Source of the DNA: Jeotgalibacillus salarius
GTDB taxonomy: Bacteria; Bacillota; Bacilli; Bacillales; Jeotgalibacillaceae
Length of the DNA stretch: 64,000 nucleotides
Direction: 5' to 3'
Assembly (NCBI RefSeq): GCF_004405125.1
Contig: NZ_SORX01000002.1
Span: forward strand, 124,001-188,000
The notes beneath the pieces are model-generated. The model saw only the letters and a list, made by a program, of their open reading frames with translations. It had not been told where the DNA came from and did no database searches. Positions 18,585 to 27,645 of the stretch are shown here, in pieces; position 1 is the stretch's first letter, and every line of letters starts with the position of its first letter. The position numbers and the translations under genes are program-made.

Positions 18585-18730
18585 GTTCATTGTTGTTTCT
18601 GCAAAGCTGGTGATTGGAGCGCAATGTGGTGACTACTTTGTCAGGAAGGGACAGATCGGACAAGTGAAGCCTGATCGCTCATTGCCAGGTCTCGAAAAGT
18701 TTCCGTCTGAAGTGGTAAACAACAGCCAAC
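18585..18730. repeat. Probable degenerate Bacillales intergenic repeat
   Basis: The intergenic part after the nup terminator has no reading frame. It contains GATTGGAGCGCAA, then GGTGACTACTTTGTCAGGAA and further GA/CCTG blocks. This resembles, from memory, the widespread Bacillales intergenic repeat whose copies read GATTGGAGCGCAAGGCGG-GACTCCTGCGGGA. Not verified by alignment. Confidence 0.35.
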
Positions 18731-18838
18731 TCTAACAGGGCTAAATCAATAATGCTTGTTGTACAGGCATCATCAAATGTATAGTGAAACTAGAGAATAT
18801 AAATACTATTAACAAACATGAATCCGGGAGGAACCTTT

Positions 18839-20119
18839 ATGCACTTAGACGAACATAAAATTCAGCAAAGCGGACTGAACATAAGAATTGTTAAAACAAA
18901 GAAATTTAAAACGAATCAATTTGTACTTAAATTTAAATCTAAGCTTTCTGAAGAAAACGTAACTGCAAGAGCTTTATTGCCATATGTTCTACAGAGTAGT
19001 ACAGCGAAATGGCCAACCACGGCCGCTTTCAGAAGTCATCTCGATGACTTATATGGTGCAAGTGCTTCTGTTGATGTAAATAAAAAAGGTGAATATCATA
19101 TCCTTACCTTTGCGGTAGACATTCCAAATGAAAAGTATCTGCAGGACAAAACACCATTAACAGAAGAAGCATTGGATGTCCTGAATGAAATGGTTTTTCA
19201 TCCGTTAATTGAACATAACGCCTTTAGTTCAACAGTTGTAGAGGCAGAAAAAAGAACGTTGAAACAAAAACTCAAAGCCGTAAAAGATGATAAAATGCGA
19301 TATGCCTCTCAGCGTCTGGTAGAAGAGATGTGCAGTGATGAAGCATACTCACTTCATCCGAATGGAATTGAGTCGGAATTGGAAAGCATTACGACAGAGA
19401 AGTTGTATGAAGCGTATCAGAAAATGGTTTCAGAAGATGAAGTTGACCTTTATATTGTTGGTGATATGGAAGTAGAACAGATGGAACTGCTGTGCGAAAA
19501 TAAATTTTCCTTGAGTGAACGGAAGCCTGTTCAAACTGACAGTCATTCAGTAACGGTTGAAAAAGCCAAAAAAGTCGTGGAAAAGCAACAAATTAAACAG
19601 GGTAAACTGAACATCGGGTACAGATCAAATACGGTGTATGGAGATCAGGATTACCTATCAATGGCTGTTATGAATGGTATTTTGGGTGGATTTCCTCATT
19701 CGAAGCTATTTATTAACGTGCGTGAAAAAGAGAGCCTGGCATATTACGCTGCAAGCCGTCTAGAAAGTCATAAAGGATTGATCGTTATCATGTCTGGTGT
19801 AGACCCAGCAAAGATTGAGAAAGCGGAATCGATTATTGAACAACAGCTTGAAGCGATCAGAGATGGTGATATTTCTGAACAGGAACTTTCGCAAACAAAG
19901 GCTGTAATGACAAACCAAATGCTTGAAACATTGGATTCTCCAAGAGGAATTGTTGAAGTTTTATATCAGGGAGAGACTGCAGGAATCCCGGTTCATATTA
20001 ATGAATGGTTTGATGGTATAGAACGTGTTTCTAAAGAAGATGTCATTAAAGCAGCACACAAGCTGATAAAAGATACAACGTATGTGTTAACTGCAACGGA
20101 GGTGGCTGAAAGTGCATAA
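18839..20119 (+). CDS. ymfF: M16-like protein YmfF, catalytically dead partner
   Basis: Member of the M16 peptidase superfamily linked in databases to EF-P 5-aminopentanol modification (YfmF/YmfF). It keeps the fold blocks (FRSHLDDLYGASASVDV, GILGGFPHSKLFINVREKES) but has no HxxEH motif where the zinc site should be (ALLPYVLQSS), so it should be inactive. It most likely pairs with the active YmfH, as inactive/active M16 pairs do. The ATG at 18839 follows GGGAGG by seven bases; an earlier in-frame ATG at 18818 precedes that SD. 426 residues. It overlaps ymfH by eight bases. Confidence 0.9.
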   Translation: MHLDEHKIQQSGLNIRIVKTKKFKTNQFVLKFKSKLSEENVTARALLPYVLQSSTAKWPTTAAFRSHLDDLYGASASVDVNKKGEYHILTFAVDIPNEKYLQDKTPLTEEALDVLNEMVFHPLIEHNAFSSTVVEAEKRTLKQKLKAVKDDKMRYASQRLVEEMCSDEAYSLHPNGIESELESITTEKLYEAYQKMVSEDEVDLYIVGDMEVEQMELLCENKFSLSERKPVQTDSHSVTVEKAKKVVEKQQIKQGKLNIGYRSNTVYGDQDYLSMAVMNGILGGFPHSKLFINVREKESLAYYAASRLESHKGLIVIMSGVDPAKIEKAESIIEQQLEAIRDGDISEQELSQTKAVMTNQMLETLDSPRGIVEVLYQGETAGIPVHINEWFDGIERVSKEDVIKAAHKLIKDTTYVLTATEVAESA

Positions 20120-21407
20120 AAAAGTATTTTCTCAGTTAGATGAAAAAATATATATTGAAAAAATGAGCAATGGGTTACAGGTCTGTATTTTGCCGAAAAA
20201 GGATTTCAACAAAACTTTTGCTACATTTACAACAAAATACGGTTCAATTGATAACCAGTTTATCCCGCTTGGCGAAGATGATTATATTCGTGTTCCTGAT
20301 GGGGTTGCTCATTTCTTAGAGCATAAAATGTTCGAAAAAGAAGAAGGGGATGTTTTTCAGAAATTCAGTATGAATGGAGCTTCTGCTAATGCATTCACAT
20401 CATTTACGAGAACTGCGTACTTATTTTCAAGCACATCAAACTTTGAAAAGAACCTGGATGTATTAATTGATTTCGTTCAATCACCTTACTTTACAGAAGA
20501 AACAGTTGAAAAGGAAAAGGGCATTATCGGACAGGAAATTACCATGTATGACGATAATGCAGATTGGCGTTTATATTTTGGTGCAATTGAAAACATGTTT
20601 AAAAATCATCCTGTCAAGGTTGATATCGCAGGCACTGTAGAATCAATTTCATCGATTACAAAAGATCATCTGTATCAGTGTTATCAAACCTTTTACCATC
20701 CATCAAATATGATGTTATTCATTGTAGGCGCAGTTGAGCCTGAGGGAATTATGAACTTTATCAGAGATAATCAGCTTGCCAGAGACTTCGATCCGGAAGA
20801 AAAAATTGAAAGAAAATTTGAAGAAGAACCTGAGCATGTGAACAGGACGCATCATGAGTTGCACATGGACGTTCAGGTCGCCAAGTGTATGATGGGGATT
20901 AAATCGATTGAAAAAGGGATCAGTGGAAAAGAATTGATGAAAAAAGAGCTTGCTGTCAATACAGCTTTGGATGTGTTATTCGGCAAAACTTCTTCTCATT
21001 ACACTTCTTTATATAAAGATGGCTTAATCGATGATCATTTTTCATATGACTTTACGCAGGAAAATAATTTTGGTTTCGCATTAATTGGAAGTAATTCTGC
21101 TAATCCTCAAAAGCTGTCTGAACGTATTAAGGAAATCATCCTGAATGAAGTGAAAGAACCGTCAATTACTGAACAGCAGCTGCAGTCTGTTAAAAAGAAA
21201 AATATCGGCGGGTTTTTAAGGTCTTTAAATTCACCTGAGTTCATTGCAAATCAATTTACCCGCTATGCATTCAATGATATGGATCTGTTCGAAGCTGTTC
21301 CTGTTCTTGAGACATTAACACTTGAGGATGTACATGAAGCATTTTCTTCGCTGGTAAAAGAAGATAGAATCACCAGCTTCTATATTCTGCCTAAAGAAAA
21401 TGGATAA
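20112..21407 (+). CDS. ymfH: M16 zinc peptidase YmfH
   Basis: Active partner of YmfF: the inverted zinc motif HFLEH is present in VPDGVAHFLEHKMFEKE, followed by NAFTSFTRTAYLFS and the third ligand region (EKEKGIIGQEITMYDDNADWR, E of GQEI). 431 residues. GTG start with GGAGG eight bases upstream inside the end of ymfF, so the two are translationally coupled; it also overlaps ymfI by eight bases. Named in databases as EF-P 5-aminopentanol modification-associated; the precise substrate is unknown. Confidence 0.92.
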   Translation: MHKKVFSQLDEKIYIEKMSNGLQVCILPKKDFNKTFATFTTKYGSIDNQFIPLGEDDYIRVPDGVAHFLEHKMFEKEEGDVFQKFSMNGASANAFTSFTRTAYLFSSTSNFEKNLDVLIDFVQSPYFTEETVEKEKGIIGQEITMYDDNADWRLYFGAIENMFKNHPVKVDIAGTVESISSITKDHLYQCYQTFYHPSNMMLFIVGAVEPEGIMNFIRDNQLARDFDPEEKIERKFEEEPEHVNRTHHELHMDVQVAKCMMGIKSIEKGISGKELMKKELAVNTALDVLFGKTSSHYTSLYKDGLIDDHFSYDFTQENNFGFALIGSNSANPQKLSERIKEIILNEVKEPSITEQQLQSVKKKNIGGFLRSLNSPEFIANQFTRYAFNDMDLFEAVPVLETLTLEDVHEAFSSLVKEDRITSFYILPKENG

Positions 21408-22119
21408 AACAGTTTTAGTCTTAGGGAGCAGTGGCGGGATTGGTTACGAGGTATGCAGTAAATTGTTACAGTCGGGCCATACTGTCATTGCGCAGTTCCA
21501 CACAAACGAGGAAATAGTGAACAGCCTGAAGCGTTATGCCAGGCAGTCAGATCAGATCATTCCGCTCAGAGTGAACCTTAATGACGAAAAGGATGTTGAT
21601 CGTGCAATCAGTAACCTGATACAGCCTGACGCAGTCGTTCAAGCAGGTGGTCATCATGATGAAGGCTTATTTGAAGAGATATCTGATGAAAAGATGGAAA
21701 AACTCTGGAACGTCCATTTTTATCAGCCAGCCAGGATTCTCCGCAGCGTAATTCCCGGAATGCGTCAAAGGGAAGGTGCTTCAATTGTCTTTGTTAGCTC
21801 AGTCTGGGGTGAAACAGGCGCTTCATATGAAGTGATGTATTCAGCTGTAAAAGGTGCACAAATTTCATTCGTTAAAGCACTTGGAAAAGAGTTGGCTCCT
21901 AACCGAATTCGGGTCAATGCAGTTTCTCCTGGTGCGGTTGAAACACAGATGACTGCTCATTATTCCCCCGAAGTTAAACGGGCGATTGAAGATGAAATTC
22001 CCGCCGGCAGGTTCGGTCATCCATACGAAATTGCGGATGCAGTTATTTTTTTACTCAGTGAACAGTCCTCCTATATAAATGGTCATGTTCTTTCAGTTAA
22101 CGGCGGCTGGTATAACTGA
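21400..22119 (+). CDS. ymfI: EF-P 5-aminopentanone reductase YmfI
   Basis: Short-chain dehydrogenase/reductase, 239 residues. NAD(P) loop GSSGGIGYEV at the N-terminus, the serine in VFVSSVWGETGA, the catalytic YSAVK, and the family C-terminal VNAVSPGAVETQM. In B. subtilis YmfI reduces the aminopentanone attached to elongation factor P to aminopentanol, the last modification step. The start overlaps ymfH, which supports a shared job. FabG-like enzymes are similar, but the ymfFHI context decides the name. Confidence 0.9.
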   Translation: MDKTVLVLGSSGGIGYEVCSKLLQSGHTVIAQFHTNEEIVNSLKRYARQSDQIIPLRVNLNDEKDVDRAISNLIQPDAVVQAGGHHDEGLFEEISDEKMEKLWNVHFYQPARILRSVIPGMRQREGASIVFVSSVWGETGASYEVMYSAVKGAQISFVKALGKELAPNRIRVNAVSPGAVETQMTAHYSPEVKRAIEDEIPAGRFGHPYEIADAVIFLLSEQSSYINGHVLSVNGGWYN

Positions 22120-22150
22120 TACGCATATTTTCTTCCGCAACGTTCATACT

Positions 22151-22177
22151 ATTCATGAGTCCCGGAGGCTCATGAAT
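22151..22177 (+). repeat. Hairpin in the ymfJ leader
   Basis: Perfect 9-bp inverted repeat ATTCATGAG / CTCATGAAT with loop TCCCGGAGG, immediately upstream of the ymfJ Shine-Dalgarno. No T tract, so it is not a plain terminator. Confidence 0.5.
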
Positions 22178-22192
22178 AAAGGAGGAGAAGGT

Positions 22193-22450
22193 ATGTCGAT
22201 TCTGGATAACTGGCAGCAGTGGAAAGATTTCCTCGGTGAAAAAGTCATTACAGCACAAAAACAGGGAATGAACAAAGACAAAATGTCTGATGTAGCATTT
22301 CAAATTGGTGATTACTTAGCAAAGAATGTAGATCCCAAAAACGAACAGGAACGGGTGCTGGCAGATTTATGGAGGGCAGCAGATGAAAACGAGCAGCATG
22401 TTCTCGCCAATCTTATGATCCGTCTTGCGGGCGGTTCAGTTAAACACTAA
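22193..22450 (+). CDS. ymfJ: DUF3243 family protein YmfJ
   Basis: Small helical cytoplasmic protein of 85 residues, DUF3243, found across Bacillales in this place. Typical start MSILDNWQQWKDFLGEKV and the block VAFQIGDYLAKNVDPKNEQERVL. A longer open frame exists upstream, but GGAGGAG sits seven bases before the ATG at 22193. The function is unknown. Followed by a strong terminator. Confidence 0.88.
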   Translation: MSILDNWQQWKDFLGEKVITAQKQGMNKDKMSDVAFQIGDYLAKNVDPKNEQERVLADLWRAADENEQHVLANLMIRLAGGSVKH

Positions 22451-22455
22451 CCATG

Positions 22456-22492
22456 AAAATTGCCCCCTCATCGACATGAGGAGGCAATTTTC
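22456..22492 (+). terminator. Terminator after ymfJ
   Basis: Long stem AAAATTGCCCCCTCAT / ATGAGGAGGCAATTTT with a single mismatch and loop CGAC, ending in T residues. Symmetry would let it work in both directions. Confidence 0.85.
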
Positions 22493-22594
22493 TACTTATT
22501 TCGATGCAATTTCTGTTTTTCCTTTTCTATTCCAAACAAATGCTTTATTATTAATCTTATAGATACGAAAGTTTTATATTAAGGAGCTGGCACC

Positions 22595-23386
22595 ATGGAG
22601 AAAAAGGAATGGTATCTCGAATACGAAATTCAAAAAAACCGTCCCGGTCTGCTTGGTGATATTTCGTCACTGCTTGGTATGCTGTCGATCAATATTGTCA
22701 CGATCAACGGTGTTGATGAAGGTCGCAGAGGCATGCTCCTGCTGGCAAGGCACGATGAACAGATTGTCAGGCTAGAACTGATTCTCAGAACAATGGATAC
22801 CATTCAAATGACCAAATTGAGAGAACCTAAGCTGCGTGACAGAATGGCTGTGCGTCATGGAAGGTATATCCAGAGAGATGCAGATGATAAAAAAACTTTC
22901 AGATTTATCCGTGATGAGCTTGGTCTGCTTGTTGATTTCATGGCTGAACTTTACAAACAGGATGGTCACAAGTTAATCGGCATACGCGGTTTGCCGAGAG
23001 TCGGAAAAACAGAGTCTATTGTTGCAGCAAGTGTATGTGCAAATAAAAAATGGCTGTTTGTATCATCTACACTATTAAAACAAACCGTCCGTGATAAATT
23101 AATTCAGGATGAGTATAATGATAATAATTTATTTATTATTGATGGAGTGGTTTCGACGAAGCGTGCGTCGGATAAACATTGGCAGCTCGTGCGTGAAATC
23201 ATGAGGATGCCTTCAATTAAAGTGATAGAACATCCAGACATTTTTGTTGAGAACACTGAATATTCTATAGATGATTTTGACTATATTATTGAGCTTCGTC
23301 ATGATCCGGATGAAGAAATTACATATGAGTTAATGCATAAGAATACGATGTTCAACGGATCGGATTTTGGAGAATTTGAATTTTAA
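22595..23386 (+). CDS. ymfK: DUF3388 protein YmfK with ACT-like and P-loop parts
   Basis: 263-residue cytoplasmic protein of unknown function, conserved in Bacillales. The N-terminal 75 residues look like an ACT ligand domain (RPGLLGDISSLLGMLSINIV and a following GRRGMLLL strand). The middle carries a P-loop, GLPRVGKT in IGIRGLPRVGKTESIVA, and a later FIIDGVV could be a Walker B-like strand. SD AAGGAG eight bases before the ATG. The domain reading is mine; the family function is not known. Confidence 0.85.
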   Translation: MEKKEWYLEYEIQKNRPGLLGDISSLLGMLSINIVTINGVDEGRRGMLLLARHDEQIVRLELILRTMDTIQMTKLREPKLRDRMAVRHGRYIQRDADDKKTFRFIRDELGLLVDFMAELYKQDGHKLIGIRGLPRVGKTESIVAASVCANKKWLFVSSTLLKQTVRDKLIQDEYNDNNLFIIDGVVSTKRASDKHWQLVREIMRMPSIKVIEHPDIFVENTEYSIDDFDYIIELRHDPDEEITYELMHKNTMFNGSDFGEFEF

Positions 23387-23405
23387 GTATTGGCAGGTGT
23401 AAACA

Positions 23406-24299
23406 TTGACAGAACTAGGAAGCCGCCTCAAAGAAGCAAGAGAATCTAAAGGTTACTCTCTTGAAGAGCTTCAGGGCTTAACTAAAATACAAAAACGATA
23501 TCTCCTTGGTATTGAAGAGGGAGATTATTCAATGATGCCCGGCGCATTTTATATCCGGGCATTTATTAAGCAATATGCAGAAGCTGTTGACCTGAACGCA
23601 GAAGAACTGTTTGAGACTTATTCTTCTGATATTCCTTCAAATCATGATGAACAAATCCCTTCGCAACTGTCAAGAGTTAAAACAAGAGGTGGAAATAAGA
23701 GTTCAACAACGGCATTCAGGTTTATTCCTACCGCGGTGATGCTGGTATTTGTAATTGGAATTGTCGCTTTGGCATGGGTTTTAGTTCAGTCATGGATGTC
23801 GGCTGATAGTGAAGAGCCCGCTGATAATGAAGAGGTTCAGCAGGAAGAAAACATTTCATTTGATCAATCAGATGAAAACACTGAAGAGCAGGAAAATAAC
23901 GCGTCTGAAGATACTACAGAGAATACTCCGGCTGAAGAGCAGGAAGAAACTGAAGAACCTGCTGAAGAGCCGGCAGAAGAATCACTGACAGTTGAAAATA
24001 CTGGATCTGAAGGGGAAACAACAAATTATCAAGTTACTTCTTCCGAGGAGCTGACTGTAACGATTGATTCTGACGCTACTTGGGTTGGCATTACAGATCA
24101 GTCTGGAAACCAGCTTGTGGATCAAATGATTTCGTCTGGTAATGGAATTACATTTGATGCGTCTGATCTAGATTGGTTTAGGATCAGAGTTGGCAGTGCG
24201 CCAGGAACTACAGTGAAGATAAATGACCAGCAAGTTGAATTTGGATTATCAGATATCATTACTCAAAATATGATTTTCCAGGTTCAAAATCCTTCATAG
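23406..24299 (+). CDS. ymfM: RodZ-like membrane protein YmfM
   Basis: Bitopic membrane protein of the RodZ family, which ties the MreB cytoskeleton to cell shape. N-terminal HTH_25 domain (GSRLKEARESKGYSLEELQ to GAFYIRAFIKQYAEAV, residues 4-70), one transmembrane helix at about 102-122, an acidic E/Q/P-rich linker (about 130-195), and a C-terminal beta-rich DUF4115 domain with DATWVGITDQSGN. TTG start with AGGTG six bases upstream. Followed by a terminator and pgsA, the usual Bacillales neighbour. Confidence 0.9.
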   Translation: MTELGSRLKEARESKGYSLEELQGLTKIQKRYLLGIEEGDYSMMPGAFYIRAFIKQYAEAVDLNAEELFETYSSDIPSNHDEQIPSQLSRVKTRGGNKSSTTAFRFIPTAVMLVFVIGIVALAWVLVQSWMSADSEEPADNEEVQQEENISFDQSDENTEEQENNASEDTTENTPAEEQEETEEPAEEPAEESLTVENTGSEGETTNYQVTSSEELTVTIDSDATWVGITDQSGNQLVDQMISSGNGITFDASDLDWFRIRVGSAPGTTVKINDQQVEFGLSDIITQNMIFQVQNPS

Positions 24300-24301
24300 A
24301 T

Positions 24302-24337
24302 AAAAAATAGTCATCCGGCGTGATGACTATTTTTTTG
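24302..24337 (+). terminator. Terminator after ymfM
   Basis: Stem AAAATAGTCATC / GATGACTATTTT with loop CGGCGT and a run of seven T. Confidence 0.88.
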
Positions 24338-24344
24338 CTCAGTG

Positions 24345-24373
24345 TTTACATATATGGGTATAAAGGTTATTAG
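24345..24373 (+). promoter_or_regulatory. Candidate promoter of pgsA-cinA
   Basis: TTTACA (24345-24350), 17 bases, TATTAG (24368-24373), about 40 bases before pgsA. Weak -10 box. Confidence 0.4.
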
Positions 24374-24412
24374 TAAGTAAAGAAGCAATGACATTTAAAA
24401 AGGAGCAATCAT

Positions 24413-24991
24413 ATGAACATACCTAATAAAATTACCATTTCAAGAATTTTTTTAATTCCTTTGTTTATGATTATTATGCTTGTAGATTTCAATTGGGGAA
24501 ACGTGACGCTCTTAGGAGCAGAGATGCCGGTCAGTCATTTGATCGGTGCACTTATTTTTATTTTTGCGGCTACAACTGACTGGGTTGACGGGTATTATGC
24601 AAGAAAGTTTAATCAGGTAACAAATCTCGGGAAATTTCTTGATCCTTTGGCAGATAAACTGCTTGTTTCCGCAGCGTTAATCATTTTGGTAGAGCTGCAG
24701 ATGGCGCCATCATGGCTTGTGATTATCATTATCTCAAGAGAGTTTGCGATTACCGGCCTGAGACTGGTGCTTGCAGGATCCGGAGAAGTTCATGCTGCAG
24801 CGATGCTGGGTAAGATAAAAATGTGGATGCAGATTGTCGCGATTTCAGCTTTACTTCTTCACAACATTTTCTTTACCATGTTTAATATTCCGTTCGATAT
24901 GATCGCACTTTATATCGCAGCATTCTTTACAGTGTGGTCAGGTGTGGATTATTTCATTAAAAACTGGGGTGCTTTCCGTGACTCCAAATAA
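24413..24991 (+). CDS. pgsA: CDP-diacylglycerol-glycerol-3-phosphate phosphatidyltransferase
   Basis: Makes phosphatidylglycerol phosphate, the entry to anionic phospholipids, in the cytoplasmic membrane. The CDP-alcohol phosphotransferase motif DGx2ARx8Gx3Dx3D is complete (DGYYARKF ... GKFLDPLADK). N-terminal MNIPNKITISRIFLIP and several hydrophobic helices fit; 192 residues is normal. SD AAAAGGAGC. The SD of cinA overlaps its stop codon. Confidence 0.96.
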   Translation: MNIPNKITISRIFLIPLFMIIMLVDFNWGNVTLLGAEMPVSHLIGALIFIFAATTDWVDGYYARKFNQVTNLGKFLDPLADKLLVSAALIILVELQMAPSWLVIIIISREFAITGLRLVLAGSGEVHAAAMLGKIKMWMQIVAISALLLHNIFFTMFNIPFDMIALYIAAFFTVWSGVDYFIKNWGAFRDSK

Positions 24992-25003
24992 GGAGATGCT
25001 TTT

Positions 25004-26263
25004 ATGAATGCAGAAATTATTGCAGTAGGTTCAGAATTGCTGTTAGGCCAGATTGCTAATACAAATGCACAGTACATCTCTGCAAGGCTTGCGGAATCGG
25101 GTATTAATGTATACCGCCACAGTGTGATTGGGGACAATGATAAACGGCTTCAGAAAGAATTAGAAGCAGCTGAAAACAGATCCGATTTAATTATTCTGAC
25201 AGGTGGGCTTGGCCCGACAAAAGATGACTTAACAAAAGAAACTGCAGCCAGACATTTAGGCTGCAGTCTTTGTTATGATGAGAAATCATTAAATGCAATC
25301 GAACAATATTATGTACAGACTGGCATTTCAATGACAGAGAATAATAAAAAACAGGCACTTGTTCTTGAAGGAAGTCACGTATTATTTAATTTTCACGGCA
25401 TGGCTCCGGGTATGATCAAGCAAACTGCCACTTCGACATATATCTTGCTACCCGGGCCACCAAGGGAAATGAAACCGATGCTCACTGAACAGGTACTTCC
25501 TTACTTGAATGATCAAAATGAAGAGAACAGCTTGATCTATTCGAAAGTGATGCGTTTCTTTGGAATCGGTGAGGCAGATCTGGAAACGCGTATTGAAGAC
25601 CTTCTGGATGGTCAAACGAACCCAACAATTGCTCCATTGGCTGAAGATGGTGAGGTAACACTGAGAATAACCGCTAACAGTCACGACATAAAAATTGCTG
25701 AGACTTTGGTACACGATATGGTGAAAATACTCGAAGACAGAGTAGGGGAGTATTGCTATGGTTTTGACCAGGATAACCTGCAACAGAAGGCTTCTCGGTT
25801 GTTTACAGAAAAGGGATTAACCATATCCTCAGCTGAAAGCCTGACTGGCGGGTTGTTCTCTGCGGAAGCAGCTGCAATTCCAGGTGCAAGCAGCTATTTA
25901 TCAGGCAGTATGACAGTTTACAATAGTGAGGCTAAAGTTAATGTTCTTGGTGTTCCGAGGGAGATGATCAGAGAATTTGGTCCAGTCAGTCAGGAGTGCG
26001 CTGAAAGCATGGCAGAACAGGTTCGTCATAAGTTTGGCAGCGATATTGGAATCAGCTTTACCGGTGTGGCGGGACCAGGTGATTTCGAAGGTATACCTGA
26101 AGGGACAGTGTGGTTTGGGGTGTCTTTAAAAAATGGTTTAGTTTCTTCATTTAAATTAACGCTAAAAGGCGATAGGAACTTTAAAAGAATCAGAGCTGTT
26201 AAACATGGCTTTTATGCAATCATACAATTAATTGAAAAGAATACCGGGCCGTTTGTAAAATAG
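25004..26263 (+). CDS. cinA: Competence/damage-inducible protein CinA
   Basis: Two-domain protein, 419 residues. The N-terminal molybdopterin-binding-like (MoaB/COG1058) domain opens IIAVGSELLLGQIANTNA and has LTGGLGPTKDDLTKE; the C-terminal nicotinamide-nucleotide amidase domain carries SSAESLTGGLFSA and GIAGPGG-like FTGVAGPGDFEG. In Bacillales it lies immediately upstream of recA and is associated with competence. ATG with AGGAG eight bases upstream. No terminator is evident before the recA promoter. Confidence 0.94.
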   Translation: MNAEIIAVGSELLLGQIANTNAQYISARLAESGINVYRHSVIGDNDKRLQKELEAAENRSDLIILTGGLGPTKDDLTKETAARHLGCSLCYDEKSLNAIEQYYVQTGISMTENNKKQALVLEGSHVLFNFHGMAPGMIKQTATSTYILLPGPPREMKPMLTEQVLPYLNDQNEENSLIYSKVMRFFGIGEADLETRIEDLLDGQTNPTIAPLAEDGEVTLRITANSHDIKIAETLVHDMVKILEDRVGEYCYGFDQDNLQQKASRLFTEKGLTISSAESLTGGLFSAEAAAIPGASSYLSGSMTVYNSEAKVNVLGVPREMIREFGPVSQECAESMAEQVRHKFGSDIGISFTGVAGPGDFEGIPEGTVWFGVSLKNGLVSSFKLTLKGDRNFKRIRAVKHGFYAIIQLIEKNTGPFVK

Positions 26264-26380
26264 GACACCAACTATTAAAATAAAGTTTCATTGGGACAAC
26301 TGTCTGATAAAGCAGTGAAAAGCCACTCAAACGAATCTAATAAATGTTTTTTGAAAGGATATTTGATCTGAAAATAAATG

Positions 26381-26394
26381 CGAATAAATGTTCG
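26381..26394. promoter_or_regulatory. LexA (DinR) SOS box of recA
   Basis: CGAATAAATGTTCG matches the Bacillus SOS box CGAACNNNNGTTCG at 9 of 10 defined positions. It lies just upstream of the recA -35 box. Confidence 0.8.
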
Positions 26395-26402
26395 GTTTTT
26401 GC

Positions 26403-26431
26403 TTGTTATCTGATGAAGAAAAGAGTATAGT
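26403..26431 (+). promoter_or_regulatory. recA promoter
   Basis: TTGTTA (26403-26408), 17 bases, TATAGT (26426-26431), right after the SOS box and about 55 bases before the recA start. The leader holds two GACGTC hexamers (26447 and 26459). Confidence 0.7.
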
Positions 26432-26485
26432 AGAGTTAGGTTATGAGACGTCATATACGACGTCGATATTAAAGGAGGAATTTAT

Positions 26486-27538
26486 GTGAGTGATCGTCAG
26501 GCAGCGCTGGATATGGCGCTTAAACAAATAGAAAAACAGTTCGGAAAAGGTTCAATCATGAAACTTGGAGAACAGACTGACAGAAGAATTTCCACTATTT
26601 CAAGTGGTTCAGTTTCATTAGATGCAGCATTAGGAGTTGGCGGCTATCCCCGTGGCCGTGTAATTGAGATCTACGGTCCGGAAAGCTCAGGTAAAACAAC
26701 AGTGGCACTGCACGCAATCGCTGAAGTACAGGCAAACGGCGGGCAGGCAGCTTTTATTGATGCAGAGCACGCGCTCGACCCGGTATATGCTTCAAAGCTT
26801 GGCGTAAATATTGACGAACTTCTATTATCACAGCCGGATACAGGGGAGCAGGCACTGGAAATTGCTGAAGCACTTGTACGAAGCGGTGCAGTTGAAATCG
26901 TAGTTGTCGATTCAGTGGCAGCACTTGTTCCAAAAGCGGAAATCGAAGGAGAGATGGGCGATTCCCACGTTGGTCTTCAGGCACGCTTGATGTCTCAGGC
27001 GCTAAGAAAGCTTTCGGGTGCAATCAGTAAGTCTAACACCATCGCAATCTTTATTAACCAGATTCGTGAAAAAGTCGGCGTAATGTTCGGCAGTCCTGAA
27101 ACGACGCCTGGTGGACGTGCACTGAAATTCTATTCTTCTGTCCGACTCGACGTCCGTCGTGCTGAAACATTGAAACAGGGCAATGATATGGTTGGTAACA
27201 AAACACGTATTAAAGTAGTTAAAAACAAGGTTGCGCCACCATTCCGTATTGCAGAAGTGGATATTATGTATGGTGAAGGAATTTCAAAAGAAGGCGAAAT
27301 CATTGACCTTGGAGCAGAAGCGGATATCGTTCAGAAAAGTGGATCCTGGTATTCATATGAAGGAGAGCGACTTGGTCAGGGTAGAGAAAACGCTAAGCAA
27401 TTCCTGAAAGAAAATACGGATTTGCGTCAGCAGATTCTTTTGAAAATTCGTGATCACCATGGAATGGATCAGACGAACGCAGCATCTAAAGAAGAACAGC
27501 CCGAAGCGGATGAAATGAACCTTCTGGAAGAGAAATAA
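26486..27538 (+). CDS. recA: Recombinase RecA
   Basis: Strand-exchange ATPase and co-protease of the SOS response. Walker A GPESSGKT at residues 64-71, [17 protein letters not shown], the L1/L2 loops around [19 protein letters not shown] (quoted in part) and [17 protein letters not shown], and an acidic C-terminal tail. Length 350. GTG start with AAAGGAGGA upstream; an overlapping ATG at 26484 runs into TGA and is out of frame. Expression should rise on DNA damage through the LexA box. Confidence 0.98.
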   Translation: MSDRQAALDMALKQIEKQFGKGSIMKLGEQTDRRISTISSGSVSLDAALGVGGYPRGRVIEIYGPESSGKTTVALHAIAEVQANGGQAAFIDAEHALDPVYASKLGVNIDELLLSQPDTGEQALEIAEALVRSGAVEIVVVDSVAALVPKAEIEGEMGDSHVGLQARLMSQALRKLSGAISKSNTIAIFINQIREKVGVMFGSPETTPGGRALKFYSSVRLDVRRAETLKQGNDMVGNKTRIKVVKNKVAPPFRIAEVDIMYGEGISKEGEIIDLGAEADIVQKSGSWYSYEGERLGQGRENAKQFLKENTDLRQQILLKIRDHHGMDQTNAASKEEQPEADEMNLLEEK

Positions 27539-27545
27539 AGTGATC

Positions 27546-27581
27546 AAAAAGAGGCAGGAATTTACATCCTGTCTCTTTTGT
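27546..27581 (+). terminator. Terminator after recA
   Basis: AAAAGAGGCAGGA pairs with TCCTGTCTCTTTT around ATTTACA. Confidence 0.85.
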
Positions 27582-27616
27582 TGTGAAATGTTATGAGGCA
27601 GATTATTCTAGGTTAC

Positions 27617-27645
27617 TTGACAATGAAAATTTGCAGACTTAAAAT
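27617..27645 (+). promoter_or_regulatory. Promoter of rny
   Basis: Perfect TTGACA (27617-27622), 17-base spacer, TAAAAT (27640-27645). The leader to rny would be about 115 bases. Confidence 0.7.

Noticed and set aside
26447-26464. Two GACGTC hexamers in the recA leader as a regulator site
   Set aside because: Short self-palindromes with no known matching regulator; likely chance.
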